Positions 1 through 5,885 of a DNA stretch of 6,193 nt are shown one piece after another. The position numbers and the translations under genes were made by a program. Origin of the DNA: Hyphomicrobiales bacterium (GTDB lineage: Bacteria; Pseudomonadota; Alphaproteobacteria; Rhizobiales; CAYWUX01); NCBI GenBank assembly GCA_028279265.1, contig JANQOC010000382.1, positions 1-6,193 on the forward strand, in the 5' to 3' direction. Every line of letters starts with the position of its first letter. The first letter of the stretch is position 1. The notes beneath the pieces were generated by a model. That model saw only the letters and a list, made by a program, of their open reading frames with translations. It searched no databases and had not been told where the DNA came from.

Positions 1-68
1 AATTCCACCCTAATCGCATCAATAACGACCAGCAGTATACAAATAATCTCACGGATCCGGTTATCGAA

Positions 69-956
69 ATGAATAAAACTACCAAATCATCCAAAACAAG
101 ATTGGAAATCAACGGCAAGATCATCCACTTTGATATCGACAACCCGGAACTCCCCGAACAGATCGAAGAAGGGGCCATTGGAAGTGGCGGCTACCCTTAT
201 GACCGTAGAATGAAACGCCGAGACTATGAGAAACAACTTGTCAGCCTGCAAATTGAGATGAACAAACTGCAGTCCTGGTTGCATCGGCAAGGCGAAAGGC
301 TCATCATTTTGTTCGAGGGCCGGGACGCCGCAGGCAAAGGCGGCACGATAAAAAGGTTCGTTCAGCATATGAACGCCCGACAATTTGAAGTGGTCGCCCT
401 CCCTAAACCTTCCGACAGGGAGCGGGGGCAATGGTATTTTCAACGCTACATCTCGCATTTTCCCACCGCGGGTGAAATGACACTCTTTGACCGATCCTGG
501 TACAACCGGGCCGGGGTCGAACGGGTTATGAATTTCTGTACAGAGGATCAGTTGCAGAAATTTTTCGAAGAGGTGCCGGCCTTTGAAAGGAGCCTGGTAC
601 GCGACGGTTTTCGACTGTACAAATTCTGGCTGACCATTGGTCAGGAAATGCAGTTAAAACGATTTCACCAGCGTCGCCATGATCCTCTCAAACACTGGAA
701 ATTGAGTGCAATCGACATCCGGTCTATTCCACTCTGGGATACTTATACCGAAGCCAAGAACGATATATTTCTCCGAACCCATACGCGACAGACACCATGG
801 ACGATTGTCCGGACCAACGATAAGCGACGCGGGCGGCTGAATGCGATGCGACTTATACTGTCGCAAATTGAATATGACGGGAAAGACCACAAAGCTGTGG
901 GGCGTCCCGATCCCAAAATCATTGATCGAAGCCAGCGGTTTGCAGATCAGGCCTAG
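69..956 (+). CDS. ppk2: Polyphosphate kinase 2 (PPK2), single-domain, class I-like
   Basis: A 295-residue protein of the PPK2 family. These cytoplasmic enzymes move the terminal phosphate between inorganic polyphosphate and nucleotides; class I members mainly use polyphosphate to turn ADP or GDP into the triphosphate. Seen in the sequence: a P-loop GRDAAGKGG at residues 84-92 (K90), the following basic helix with KR at 95-96, the family segment around PKPSDRERGQWYFQRY (112-127), and a Walker B-like LFDRSWYNRAGVERV at 139-153 with D141. After it come a lid-like basic stretch RFHQRRHDPLKHWK (198-211) and a conserved IPLWDTYTEAKNDI (220-233). The length is normal for a one-domain PPK2 and no catalytic motif is missing. 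The ATG start is preceded only by a weak GGA-containing site (53-55), but the N-terminus fits the family. No partner gene is adjacent. Class assignment comes from motif memory, and the preferred nucleotide cannot be read from sequence alone. Confidence 0.93.
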   Translation: MNKTTKSSKTRLEINGKIIHFDIDNPELPEQIEEGAIGSGGYPYDRRMKRRDYEKQLVSLQIEMNKLQSWLHRQGERLIILFEGRDAAGKGGTIKRFVQHMNARQFEVVALPKPSDRERGQWYFQRYISHFPTAGEMTLFDRSWYNRAGVERVMNFCTEDQLQKFFEEVPAFERSLVRDGFRLYKFWLTIGQEMQLKRFHQRRHDPLKHWKLSAIDIRSIPLWDTYTEAKNDIFLRTHTRQTPWTIVRTNDKRRGRLNAMRLILSQIEYDGKDHKAVGRPDPKIIDRSQRFADQA

Positions 957-980
957 GGATAGAATTGACTTTACATCCCT
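955..980 (+). terminator. Weak hairpin just after ppk2, possible terminator
   Basis: AGGGAT at 955-960 can pair with ATCCCT at 975-980 around a 14-nt loop, beginning inside the ppk2 stop codon. It is followed by CTTTAAT, a poor U-tract. The position is right for a transcript end, but the stem is short and the loop large, so this is a weak candidate. Confidence 0.25.
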
Positions 981-1041
981 CTTTAATCGGCGATAGTTGG
1001 AGCAGATCTATAAATTGCCTTAACGACACGATGTAACTTGC

Positions 1042-1060
1042 ACGTTTGAATACGTTTGAA
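1042..1060. repeat. Tandem ACGTTTGAA repeat upstream of the aminotransferase gene
   Basis: ACGTTTGAA occurs at 1042-1050 and again at 1052-1060, a 10-bp period that puts both copies on the same face of the helix. The core TTTGAA recurs at 1073-1078 and 1110-1115 in the same spacer. Such phased short repeats in front of a gene often bind a regulator. No regulator is known here, and short AT-rich words can recur by chance. Confidence 0.35.
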
Positions 1061-1079
1061 ATCTTCGTCTCCTTTGAAC

Positions 1080-1093
1080 GATTGTAAACAATC
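1080..1093. promoter_or_regulatory. Operator-like inverted repeat GATTGT-AA-ACAATC
   Basis: A perfect 6-bp inverted repeat with a 2-bp centre lies 46 bp before the chosen ATG of the aminotransferase gene. The size and symmetry are typical of a site for a dimeric helix-turn-helix repressor. No regulator gene is in the window, so its identity is unknown. I could not find convincing -35/-10 boxes next to it. Confidence 0.35.
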
Positions 1094-1139
1094 CAGGTGT
1101 CCAAAAAATTTTGAAATTCATTCGACCGCGATCATAGCT

Positions 1140-2480
1140 ATGAAATCAAACATCCTCCATCGTCAGACCGCTCACGACTATCCCCTCGCCGTCAGGGGAG
1201 AAGGCCCATATTTGTTTGACCAGGACGGCAAGCAATATTTGGACGCTTCCGGTGGTGCTGCCGTATCGTGTCTCGGACACGGCCACGCAGATATTCAGCA
1301 AGCCATTATTGAGCAGGTGGGCAAACTCGCTTTTGCACATACTGGTTTTTTCAGTAATGAACCCGCGGAACGTCTTGCGGAAACCCTGATTAAGAAATCT
1401 CCTGCCGGTGACGGACGGGTGATGTTCGTATCTGGTGGATCGGAAGCCATCGAGGCGGCGATAAAGCTGTGTCGACAAATTCATGTGGAACGAGGCGACT
1501 TGGATCGCACTCACTATATCGCCCGTCGCCAGTCCTATCATGGAACGACCATGGGGGCCCTCGCTCTCGGTCATCATGTGGCCCGCCGCAAACCTTATGA
1601 ACCCCTCCTGCAAAATGGTCCAAACCTTTCCAATGTAAGCCATGTTGCCCCTTGCAATGCCTACAGAAACCAGGGCTCGCTCAGCGAGGAGGACTATTCG
1701 GAACAGGCGGCAAAGGATCTGGAAGATGAAATTTTGCGAATCGGGCCGGAAAAAGTTGCGGCATTTTTTGCTGAAACGGTGTCCGGTTCCAGCCTCGGGG
1801 CAATGCCACCGACACGAGGCTATTTCGCCAGAATCCGCGAAATTTGCGATCGCCACGGCGTTCTGTTGGTTCTCGATGAAGTCATGTGCGGTATGGGGCG
1901 AACCGGACATCTTTTTGCTTGTGAGAAGGATGAAATAATTCCGGACATGATCGCTCTTGCCAAGGGGCTGGGAGGCGGATACCAGCCAATCGGTGCCGTT
2001 GTCCTGAAACCGGGATTATCGGAGACCATCGATCAAGGCTCGGGGGCCCTGATGCAAAGCCATACTTATATGGCCCATGCCACTGCATGTGCCTGCGGTC
2101 TGGCCGTATTAAATACGATCGAAAGAGACAATCTTCTGGAAAATGTCCGTCGCCAGGGCGAACAGTTGAAAGACCAGCTCAACGAAAAGTTTGGGCAACA
2201 TCCACATATTGGTGATATTCGGGGGCGCGGTCTTTTTATTGGACTGGAATTCGTTAAGTCAAGGGAAACGAAAGAACCTTTCGCCCGATCCGCGAATATA
2301 TCCGGGAAAGTCAAGAGCAAGGCGATGGAACATGGCCTCATCTGCTACCCGGGAAACGGAACCGCAGATGGTGACCTTGGTGATCACATTCTCCTGGCCC
2401 CCCCGTTTATTGTTGAGCAGAAACAACTCGATGAAATTATCGAGCGGCTGGATCAGACGCTCAAGGACGTCCTTTCCTGA
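1140..2480 (+). CDS. Class III PLP-dependent aminotransferase, substrate unknown
   Basis: A 446-residue cytoplasmic enzyme of the class III (fold type I, subgroup II) aminotransferases, which move an amino group from an amine or amino acid to an oxo acid using pyridoxal phosphate. Seen: the N-terminal strand GPYLFDQDGKQYLDASGG, the phosphate-binding region MFVSGGSEAIEAAIK, the cofactor-stacking segment RRQSYHGTTMGAL, the PLP ring-binding aspartate D246 in LDEVMCGMGRTG, the Schiff-base lysine K275 in ALAKGLGGGYQPIGAV, and the C-terminal RGRGLFIGLEFV. Length is normal. The frame is open further upstream to a TTG at 1056, but the ATG at 1140 gives the usual N-terminus (MKSNILHR) and the extra 28 residues are low-quality sequence, so 1140 was chosen; no clear Shine-Dalgarno precedes it. 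Relatives are named variously as aspartate-family, BioA-like or diaminobutyrate-type aminotransferases, and none of these can be selected here. The gene converges on the DUF971 gene with a 4-bp gap. Confidence 0.9.
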   Translation: MKSNILHRQTAHDYPLAVRGEGPYLFDQDGKQYLDASGGAAVSCLGHGHADIQQAIIEQVGKLAFAHTGFFSNEPAERLAETLIKKSPAGDGRVMFVSGGSEAIEAAIKLCRQIHVERGDLDRTHYIARRQSYHGTTMGALALGHHVARRKPYEPLLQNGPNLSNVSHVAPCNAYRNQGSLSEEDYSEQAAKDLEDEILRIGPEKVAAFFAETVSGSSLGAMPPTRGYFARIREICDRHGVLLVLDEVMCGMGRTGHLFACEKDEIIPDMIALAKGLGGGYQPIGAVVLKPGLSETIDQGSGALMQSHTYMAHATACACGLAVLNTIERDNLLENVRRQGEQLKDQLNEKFGQHPHIGDIRGRGLFIGLEFVKSRETKEPFARSANISGKVKSKAMEHGLICYPGNGTADGDLGDHILLAPPFIVEQKQLDEIIERLDQTLKDVLS

Positions 2481-2487
2481 CGCGTCA
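2478..2487. other. Palindrome TGACGCGTCA holding both convergent stop codons
   Basis: The TGA stop of the aminotransferase gene (2478-2480) and the TGA stop of the opposing DUF971 gene (2485-2487 on the other strand) form the ends of a perfect 10-bp palindrome. A second perfect palindrome, AAGGACGTCCTT, lies at 2463-2474. Neither forms a good hairpin with a U-tract, so no intrinsic terminator is visible between the two genes. Confidence 0.6.
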
Positions 2488-2847
2488 TCCTCGCGCCAGA
2501 CCTTTTTCTTCCAATTCCCGGAGATAGGTTTGCCAGTTTGCATCGTGGTCCCGTCCCAGTTCATAGAGGTAGGACCAGGAGTAAATGCCCGTGTCGTGGG
2601 TATCATCATAAACCAGTCTGATCGCATAATTTCCGATGGCTTCGATATCCGCTATCTTTACCTTGGCTTTGAAGCCCACGGTTTTCCGCTGGTCAGGGCT
2701 ATGCCCCTGCACCTCGGCACTCGGACTATGGACCCGCAGATACTCCGCCGAATATGAAAAAGTCTGATCGTTGTCGAACGATACTGTCAGGACATTCTTT
2801 TCCTTGTTAAGCCGGACCTCACGGGGCCAGTGCGCTGTTCCATTCAT
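2485..2847 (-). CDS. DUF971 / GBBH-like N-terminal domain protein
   Basis: A 120-residue protein made almost wholly of one DUF971 domain, the fold also found at the N-terminus of gamma-butyrobetaine hydroxylase and at the C-terminus of the plant Fe-S carrier HCF101. Seen: WPREVRL near the start, then VSFDNDQTFSYSAEYLRV, SPSAEVQGH, IEAIGNYAIRLVYDD and HDTGIYSWSYLYELG, all family hallmarks. The free-standing bacterial protein has no established biochemical role; a link to Fe-S or metal handling is only inferred. The frame is open to a TTG at 2892, but the ATG at 2847 was chosen: it has an AAGG about 12 nt upstream, gives the usual length, and keeps the gene out of the likely tupB promoter. It is divergent from tupB and lies on the same strand as mrp beyond tupBC. 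It is not the full hydroxylase, because the catalytic dioxygenase domain is absent. Confidence 0.88.
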   Translation of the reverse strand: MNGTAHWPREVRLNKEKNVLTVSFDNDQTFSYSAEYLRVHSPSAEVQGHSPDQRKTVGFKAKVKIADIEAIGNYAIRLVYDDTHDTGIYSWSYLYELGRDHDANWQTYLRELEEKGLARG

Positions 2848-2878
2848 TGTCTTGAATAACCTTAAATCGGGTGATGTC

Positions 2879-2906
2879 TTGATATTTTTCAATGAGCCGC
2901 TATTGT
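2879..2906 (+). promoter_or_regulatory. Candidate tupB promoter
   Basis: TTGATA (2879-2884, 5 of 6 to the sigma-70 -35 consensus) is followed after 16 bp by TATTGT (2901-2906, 4 of 6 to the -10). It would give a leader of about 60 nt before tupB. The word CTATTGT occurs at 2900-2906 and again at 2913-2919, 13 bp apart, so the second copy could be an operator at the start point. A perfect TTGACA at 2946-2951 has no -10 partner and lies too close to the start codon. Confidence 0.35.
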
Positions 2907-2972
2907 CTCAACCTATTGTGCACCGCTTCCCTTTTCAACGCAGGATTGACAGTTTGAATAGATATTTCGCCG

Positions 2973-3674
2973 ATGAAACAGGTTTCTGACGGCATTGGGC
3001 AAGCCTTCTCGCTGATATTCTCACTGGATCCGGGACTTCTCAACATTATTCTATTGTCGCTATGGGTCAGCGGCGTGGCAATCATTGTTGCCAGCGCCAT
3101 CGCCTTGCCCCTGGGCACCGTCCTCGCCAGATCACGCTTCCCCGGCCGTTCGTCGATCATAATCCTTTTAAACGCCCTCATGGGCTTCCCCCCCGTGGTC
3201 GTGGGTCTCATTGTTTATCTCATATTTTCCAGGAACGGTCCGCTCGGTGTGCTTGATTTACTCTTTACACCGACAGCCATGATTATCGCCCAGATTCTCC
3301 TTGCCCTGCCGATTGTTGCATCAGTCACCCGTCAGACCATTGCCATGCTGTGGGAGACGAACAGAGAACTTCTAATCTCTGTTGGCGCAAATCGTTTACA
3401 GCAGAACGCGACCCTTCTATGGGAAGCGCGTTTTGCCCTCTCTACAGCAATCCTTGTCGGCTTCGGTCGGATCATTGGCGAGGTTGGCGCGGTCATGATC
3501 GTCGGCGGCAATATTGACAATCTGACCCGGGTGCTGACCACGGCCATCGCTCTGGAAACCCGGAAAGGCAATATCGGTCTGGCTATCGGCCTCGGCATTA
3601 TCCTGATCATTATTGCCATTCTGATTAATGCGACCGTCTATTTTCTGACAAATCTCGAAGAGGCCAAGGAATGA
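2973..3674 (+). CDS. tupB: Tungstate ABC transporter permease TupB
   Basis: A 233-residue inner-membrane protein of the ABC oxyanion permease family, best matching TupB, the channel subunit of the high-affinity tungstate importer. Seen: hydrophobic segments at roughly residues 21-50, 61-84, 101-118, 155-178 and 201-226 (about five membrane spans). The segment LLNALMGFPPVVVGLIVYL and the FTPTAMIIAQILLALPI stretch are typical of TupB. A cytoplasmic EAA-like coupling loop around ELLISVGANRLQQNATLLWE (131-150) leads into GRIIGEVGAVMIVGGNI. The ATG at 2973 has no good Shine-Dalgarno but gives the standard N-terminus. It overlaps tupC by 4 nt (ATGA), so the two are translated together. Molybdate (ModB) and other oxyanion permeases are related, but the length and the conserved segments favour TupB. 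No tupA lies on either side. Confidence 0.88.
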   Translation: MKQVSDGIGQAFSLIFSLDPGLLNIILLSLWVSGVAIIVASAIALPLGTVLARSRFPGRSSIIILLNALMGFPPVVVGLIVYLIFSRNGPLGVLDLLFTPTAMIIAQILLALPIVASVTRQTIAMLWETNRELLISVGANRLQQNATLLWEARFALSTAILVGFGRIIGEVGAVMIVGGNIDNLTRVLTTAIALETRKGNIGLAIGLGIILIIIAILINATVYFLTNLEEAKE

Positions 3675-4390
3675 AATCCAAAATTCTGCCTCTTCAGCTG
3701 CAAGATCTTCAGTACAGGGTCGGGGACCTCGATCTTCTGGGCCCCATCAATCTGACTCTCGAAGCGAAATCGAAAACACTGGTCATCGGCCCGAATGGCG
3801 CCGGCAAAAGCCTGATGCTCAAGCTGTGTCACGGATTGCTGAAACCCACTTCGGGACGGATCAGCTGGATGGGAGGCGATAGTCTGGCTGCCGACCGGCA
3901 TCAATCCTTCGTTTTTCAGCATCCCATCATGTTGCGGCGTACAGCGCTGGAGAATGTCGCCTATCCCCTTAAAATTCGTGGGCTGCCATCAGACGAGCGT
4001 AAAGCCCGGGCCATTGAGGTCCTGGAGTTGACCGGTATCGCGCATCTGGCGGACCGACCCGCACTTAAACTTTCGGGTGGGGAAAAACAGAAACTGTCAC
4101 TGGCCCGTAGCTGGGTTACCCGACCCGAGGTACTGTTTCTCGACGAACCCACTGCCAACCTGGACCCGAGGAGTACCTATGATATGGAGAAGCTGATAGA
4201 TCAGATTCATCAGACGGGTACAAAAATTATCATGACGACTCATGATATGGCGCAAGTCAGGCGTATTGCAGATGAGCTCTGCTTTATTCATCAGGGCAAA
4301 CTCATCGAACATGGTCCGGTGGAAACGGTTCTGGAAATGCCGAAGAATCCGATGACGGCGGCTTTCGTCAAAGGCGAACTGCTGATCTGA
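3671..4390 (+). CDS. tupC: Tungstate ABC transporter ATP-binding protein TupC
   Basis: A 239-residue ABC ATPase that would power TupB from the cytoplasmic face. Seen in order: Walker A GPNGAGKS (40-47), Q-loop glutamine Q83 in VFQHP, signature LSGGE (134-138, followed by KQK), Walker B VLFLDEP (154-160, catalytic E159), D-loop NLD (163-165) and switch histidine H191 in TTHD. All catalytic residues are present. The protein ends soon after the ATPase fold and has no C-terminal TOBE domain of the kind found in ModC, which supports TupC rather than ModC. Its ATG sits in the tupB stop (ATGA), with AGAGG at 3659-3663 inside tupB as a well-placed ribosome site. Its stop codon directly abuts the stop of the opposing mrp gene. 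The tungstate assignment rests mainly on its pairing with TupB. Confidence 0.88.
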   Translation: MKSKILPLQLQDLQYRVGDLDLLGPINLTLEAKSKTLVIGPNGAGKSLMLKLCHGLLKPTSGRISWMGGDSLAADRHQSFVFQHPIMLRRTALENVAYPLKIRGLPSDERKARAIEVLELTGIAHLADRPALKLSGGEKQKLSLARSWVTRPEVLFLDEPTANLDPRSTYDMEKLIDQIHQTGTKIIMTTHDMAQVRRIADELCFIHQGKLIEHGPVETVLEMPKNPMTAAFVKGELLI

Positions 4391-4397
4391 TCAGGTC
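4384..4397. other. Near-palindrome centred exactly on the tupC/mrp junction
   Basis: The 14 bp GATCTGATCAGGTC are self-complementary, counting one G-T pair, and the symmetry axis lies between the last base of tupC (4390) and the last base of mrp (4391). The core TGATCA is the two TGA stop codons back to back. No base separates the genes, so any transcription stop must lie inside the opposing coding sequence. A bulged GC-rich hairpin at 4412-4440 has no U-tract. Confidence 0.6.
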
Positions 4398-5584
4398 TCG
4401 ATAACAATGCTCGGAGCCGCTTTTGCCTGCCGGCTGTCCGAATCCAGGGTGTCCCAGATTTTAGCTGCGATAGCCATGTAGGATTTGGTATGCTCGGATT
4501 CTGGACTGCTAACGACAACCGGTTGTCCGGAGTCCGAATTTTCCCGGATTTCCATATGCAGGGGAATTTCCCCGAGGAAGTCCAAGCCTAGTTTTTCAGC
4601 TTCAAGCTTTGCACCGCCATGTCCGAAAATCTCCGACCGGTCGCCGCAACTTGGACAAATAAAATAGCTCATATTTTCGACAATACCGAGAACCGGAACA
4701 TCGACACGGCGAAACATGTTGAGTCCCTTACGGGCGTCGATCAATGCCAGATCCTGGGGCGTAGAGACAATCACCGCACCCGCGAGGGGCACCTGTTGTG
4801 CCATCGTCAGTTGCGCATCTCCCGTCCCGGGTGGCATATCCACGACGAGTACATCCAGTTCTCCCCAAAGCACTTCCTTGAGCATCTGAGAGAGTGCGGA
4901 AATAACCATGGGACCGCGCCAGATCATCGGTGTGTCTTCCTCAACGAGGAAGCCCATGGACATGACATTCAGGCCATAACCCTGCATAGGCTTCAGAAGC
5001 TGCCCCTGTACCGGTTGCGGCCGCCCTGTAATTCCCAGCAATCTTGGAAGCGAGGGACCGTAAATATCCGCGTCAAGTATGCCGACTTTCAGCCCGTTTG
5101 CCTGAAAGGCCAGGGCCAGATTGACCGATGTCGTCGATTTACCAACGCCACCTTTTCCCGATGCGACGGCAATGATGTTCTTTACACCGGGTACCCCGAC
5201 TTTCTGATTTTCAGGACCCGATGGCTGCGGTGCGGCAGCACGATCTTCATTAGTCCCGCCAGGGCGTGAAATCTGTCGCGGTCCAGACCGGGTACGGTCA
5301 GCCCCGCCCCCATTGCTCGCTTTTGCACTGCCAGGCTCGACATCCGCGGTCAGGGACACCGTGCAGGAATCAACACCATCGAGTTCCTGAACGACTTTCT
5401 CCGCTGCCTGTCTCAGTGCATCAAGCTCTTCGGCGCGCGACGGATCGACGGTGATCGAAAAATAGACCTTACCCTGCTGAATAAAAATATCTGAAAGCAA
5501 TCCCAGATCAACAATGTTGTCTTCCAGGTCCGGCCCTTTGACGCGTTTCAGTGCTGATAGTATCTCATCTTTTGTAATTGACAT
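4391..5584 (-). CDS. apbC: Fe-S cluster carrier ATPase Mrp/ApbC with N-terminal DUF59 domain
   Basis: A 397-residue cytoplasmic P-loop ATPase of the Mrp/NBP35 family, which binds a [4Fe-4S] cluster between two subunits and passes it to target enzymes. Domain order: a DUF59 (MIP18-like) domain at about 1-85 (GPDLEDNIVDLGLLSDIFI at 17-35), a Gly/Ser/Pro/Arg-rich linker at about 86-130, then the ATPase. The ATPase has a deviant Walker A GKGGVGKS (143-150, K144 and K149), DADIYGPSLPRLLG, VVDMPPGTGDAQLT (247-260), and the cluster-binding CPSC with C310 and C313. The length is usual for the DUF59-containing form. The ATG at 5584 is supported by GGAAAG nine bases upstream. The gene converges on tupC with no gap and diverges from fdhD. 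The client enzymes are unknown; the fdhD neighbour suggests formate dehydrogenase or other molybdoenzymes, which is inference. Confidence 0.95.
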   Translation of the reverse strand: MSITKDEILSALKRVKGPDLEDNIVDLGLLSDIFIQQGKVYFSITVDPSRAEELDALRQAAEKVVQELDGVDSCTVSLTADVEPGSAKASNGGGADRTRSGPRQISRPGGTNEDRAAAPQPSGPENQKVGVPGVKNIIAVASGKGGVGKSTTSVNLALAFQANGLKVGILDADIYGPSLPRLLGITGRPQPVQGQLLKPMQGYGLNVMSMGFLVEEDTPMIWRGPMVISALSQMLKEVLWGELDVLVVDMPPGTGDAQLTMAQQVPLAGAVIVSTPQDLALIDARKGLNMFRRVDVPVLGIVENMSYFICPSCGDRSEIFGHGGAKLEAEKLGLDFLGEIPLHMEIRENSDSGQPVVVSSPESEHTKSYMAIAAKIWDTLDSDSRQAKAAPSIVIET

Positions 5585-5625
5585 TCGTCATTGCTTTCCG
5601 AGTTGAAAATTTCTTTCTCACTGCA

Positions 5626-5666
5626 GGTTCTCGGATCGGGACATGTACGGTTTTCAGCGGTTCTCG
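5626..5666. repeat. Two GGTTCTCG direct repeats in the mrp leader
   Basis: GGTTCTCG occurs at 5626-5633 and 5659-5666, 33 bp apart (about three helical turns), between the candidate mrp promoter and the mrp start. They may be regulator sites or chance repeats. No inverted symmetry or known Fe-S regulator box was recognised. Confidence 0.3.
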
Positions 5667-5683
5667 CACGACAATCCGAAAGA

Positions 5684-5714
5684 ATTATTTAATGCTTATT
5701 CCCCGTTAATTCAA
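5684..5714 (-). promoter_or_regulatory. Candidate mrp promoter
   Basis: Read on the - strand, TTGAAT (5709-5714) is followed by AATAAT (5684-5689, 5 of 6 to the -10 consensus) with a long 19-bp spacer; a 17-bp spacing gives the weaker TAAATA. It sits in the most AT-rich part of the mrp-fdhD spacer and would give a leader of about 95 nt. The non-optimal spacing keeps confidence low. Confidence 0.25.
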
Positions 5715-5726
5715 TTCCATAAATTT

Positions 5727-5756
5727 TTGGCGATCTGCCTTCTGGCCCGCAATTAT
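5727..5756 (+). promoter_or_regulatory. Candidate fdhD promoter
   Basis: TTGGCG (5727-5732) and AATTAT (5751-5756) are separated by 18 bp, each matching 4 of 6 consensus bases. Transcription would begin near 5763, at the base of the first hairpin of the leader. This is a weak match and the placement is inferred. Confidence 0.25.
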
Positions 5757-5760
5757 TAAC

Positions 5761-5863
5761 CCTGGAACCAGACCAGGCATATTTGACCAAAGGCGTCATT
5801 GATCGATTGGCTGAGCGGCACTAATATTGGCAGACGCCCCGGGCCAGCCAGCTGGATGGCGGG
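5761..5863 (+). promoter_or_regulatory. Structured 5' leader of fdhD, possible RNA regulatory element
   Basis: Three consecutive foldable units precede the fdhD ribosome site. Unit A: CCTGG 5761-5765 pairs with CCAGG 5773-5777. Unit B: GGCGTC 5792-5797 pairs with GACGCC 5833-5838, enclosing an inner ATTGG 5806-5810 / CTAAT 5821-5825 helix, with an internal loop of about 8 by 7 nt. Unit C: CCC 5838-5840 with GGG 5861-5863, then GCCA 5843-5846 with TGGC 5857-5860 and CC/GG around an AGCT loop. Units B and C share C5838, so their outer pairs could compete. There is no U-tract, so any control would act on translation. I do not recognise the Moco/Tuco riboswitch consensus from memory, and the fold was drawn by eye without energies. 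Confidence 0.35.
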
Positions 5864-5873
5864 ATATCTTCGA

Positions 5874-5878
5874 AAGGA
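5874..5878 (+). promoter_or_regulatory. Ribosome binding site deciding the fdhD GTG start
   Basis: AAGGA lies 7 nt before GTG at 5886, an ideal spacing. The in-frame ATG at 5856 has no such site and lies inside a GC-rich hairpin, so the GTG is preferred. Confidence 0.7.
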
Positions 5879-5885
5879 AATCATT

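Noticed and set aside
1056..1139. N-terminal extension of the aminotransferase to TTG at 1056.
   Set aside because: The extra 28 residues do not look like the family, and the stretch overlaps the operator-like repeats; ATG at 1140 gives the normal N-terminus.
1146..1910. A 254-codon open frame on the - strand inside the aminotransferase gene.
   Set aside because: It is antisense to a well-conserved enzyme and its protein shows no domain or motif, so it is a by-product of codon use.
2848..2892. N-terminal extension of the DUF971 protein to TTG at 2892.
   Set aside because: There is no ribosome site before the TTG and it would overlap the candidate tupB promoter; the domain is complete from ATG at 2847.
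2946..2951. A perfect TTGACA as the tupB -35 box.
   Set aside because: No -10 sequence lies at the right distance, and the ATG is only 22 bp downstream.
4619..5269. A 216-codon open frame on the + strand inside mrp.
   Set aside because: It lies wholly antisense to the conserved Mrp ATPase domain and its product is rich in His, Arg and Cys with no recognisable fold.
5826..5880. A tRNA-like stretch: ATTGGCAGACGC resembles the D-arm of tRNA-Leu, with TTCGAAA further on.
   Set aside because: No acceptor stem, anticodon arm or proper T-arm can be drawn, and the stretch runs into the fdhD ribosome site and start.
5856..5885. ATG at 5856 as the fdhD start.
   Set aside because: It is in frame but lacks a ribosome site and lies within a GC-rich hairpin; the GTG at 5886 has AAGGA at 7 nt spacing.
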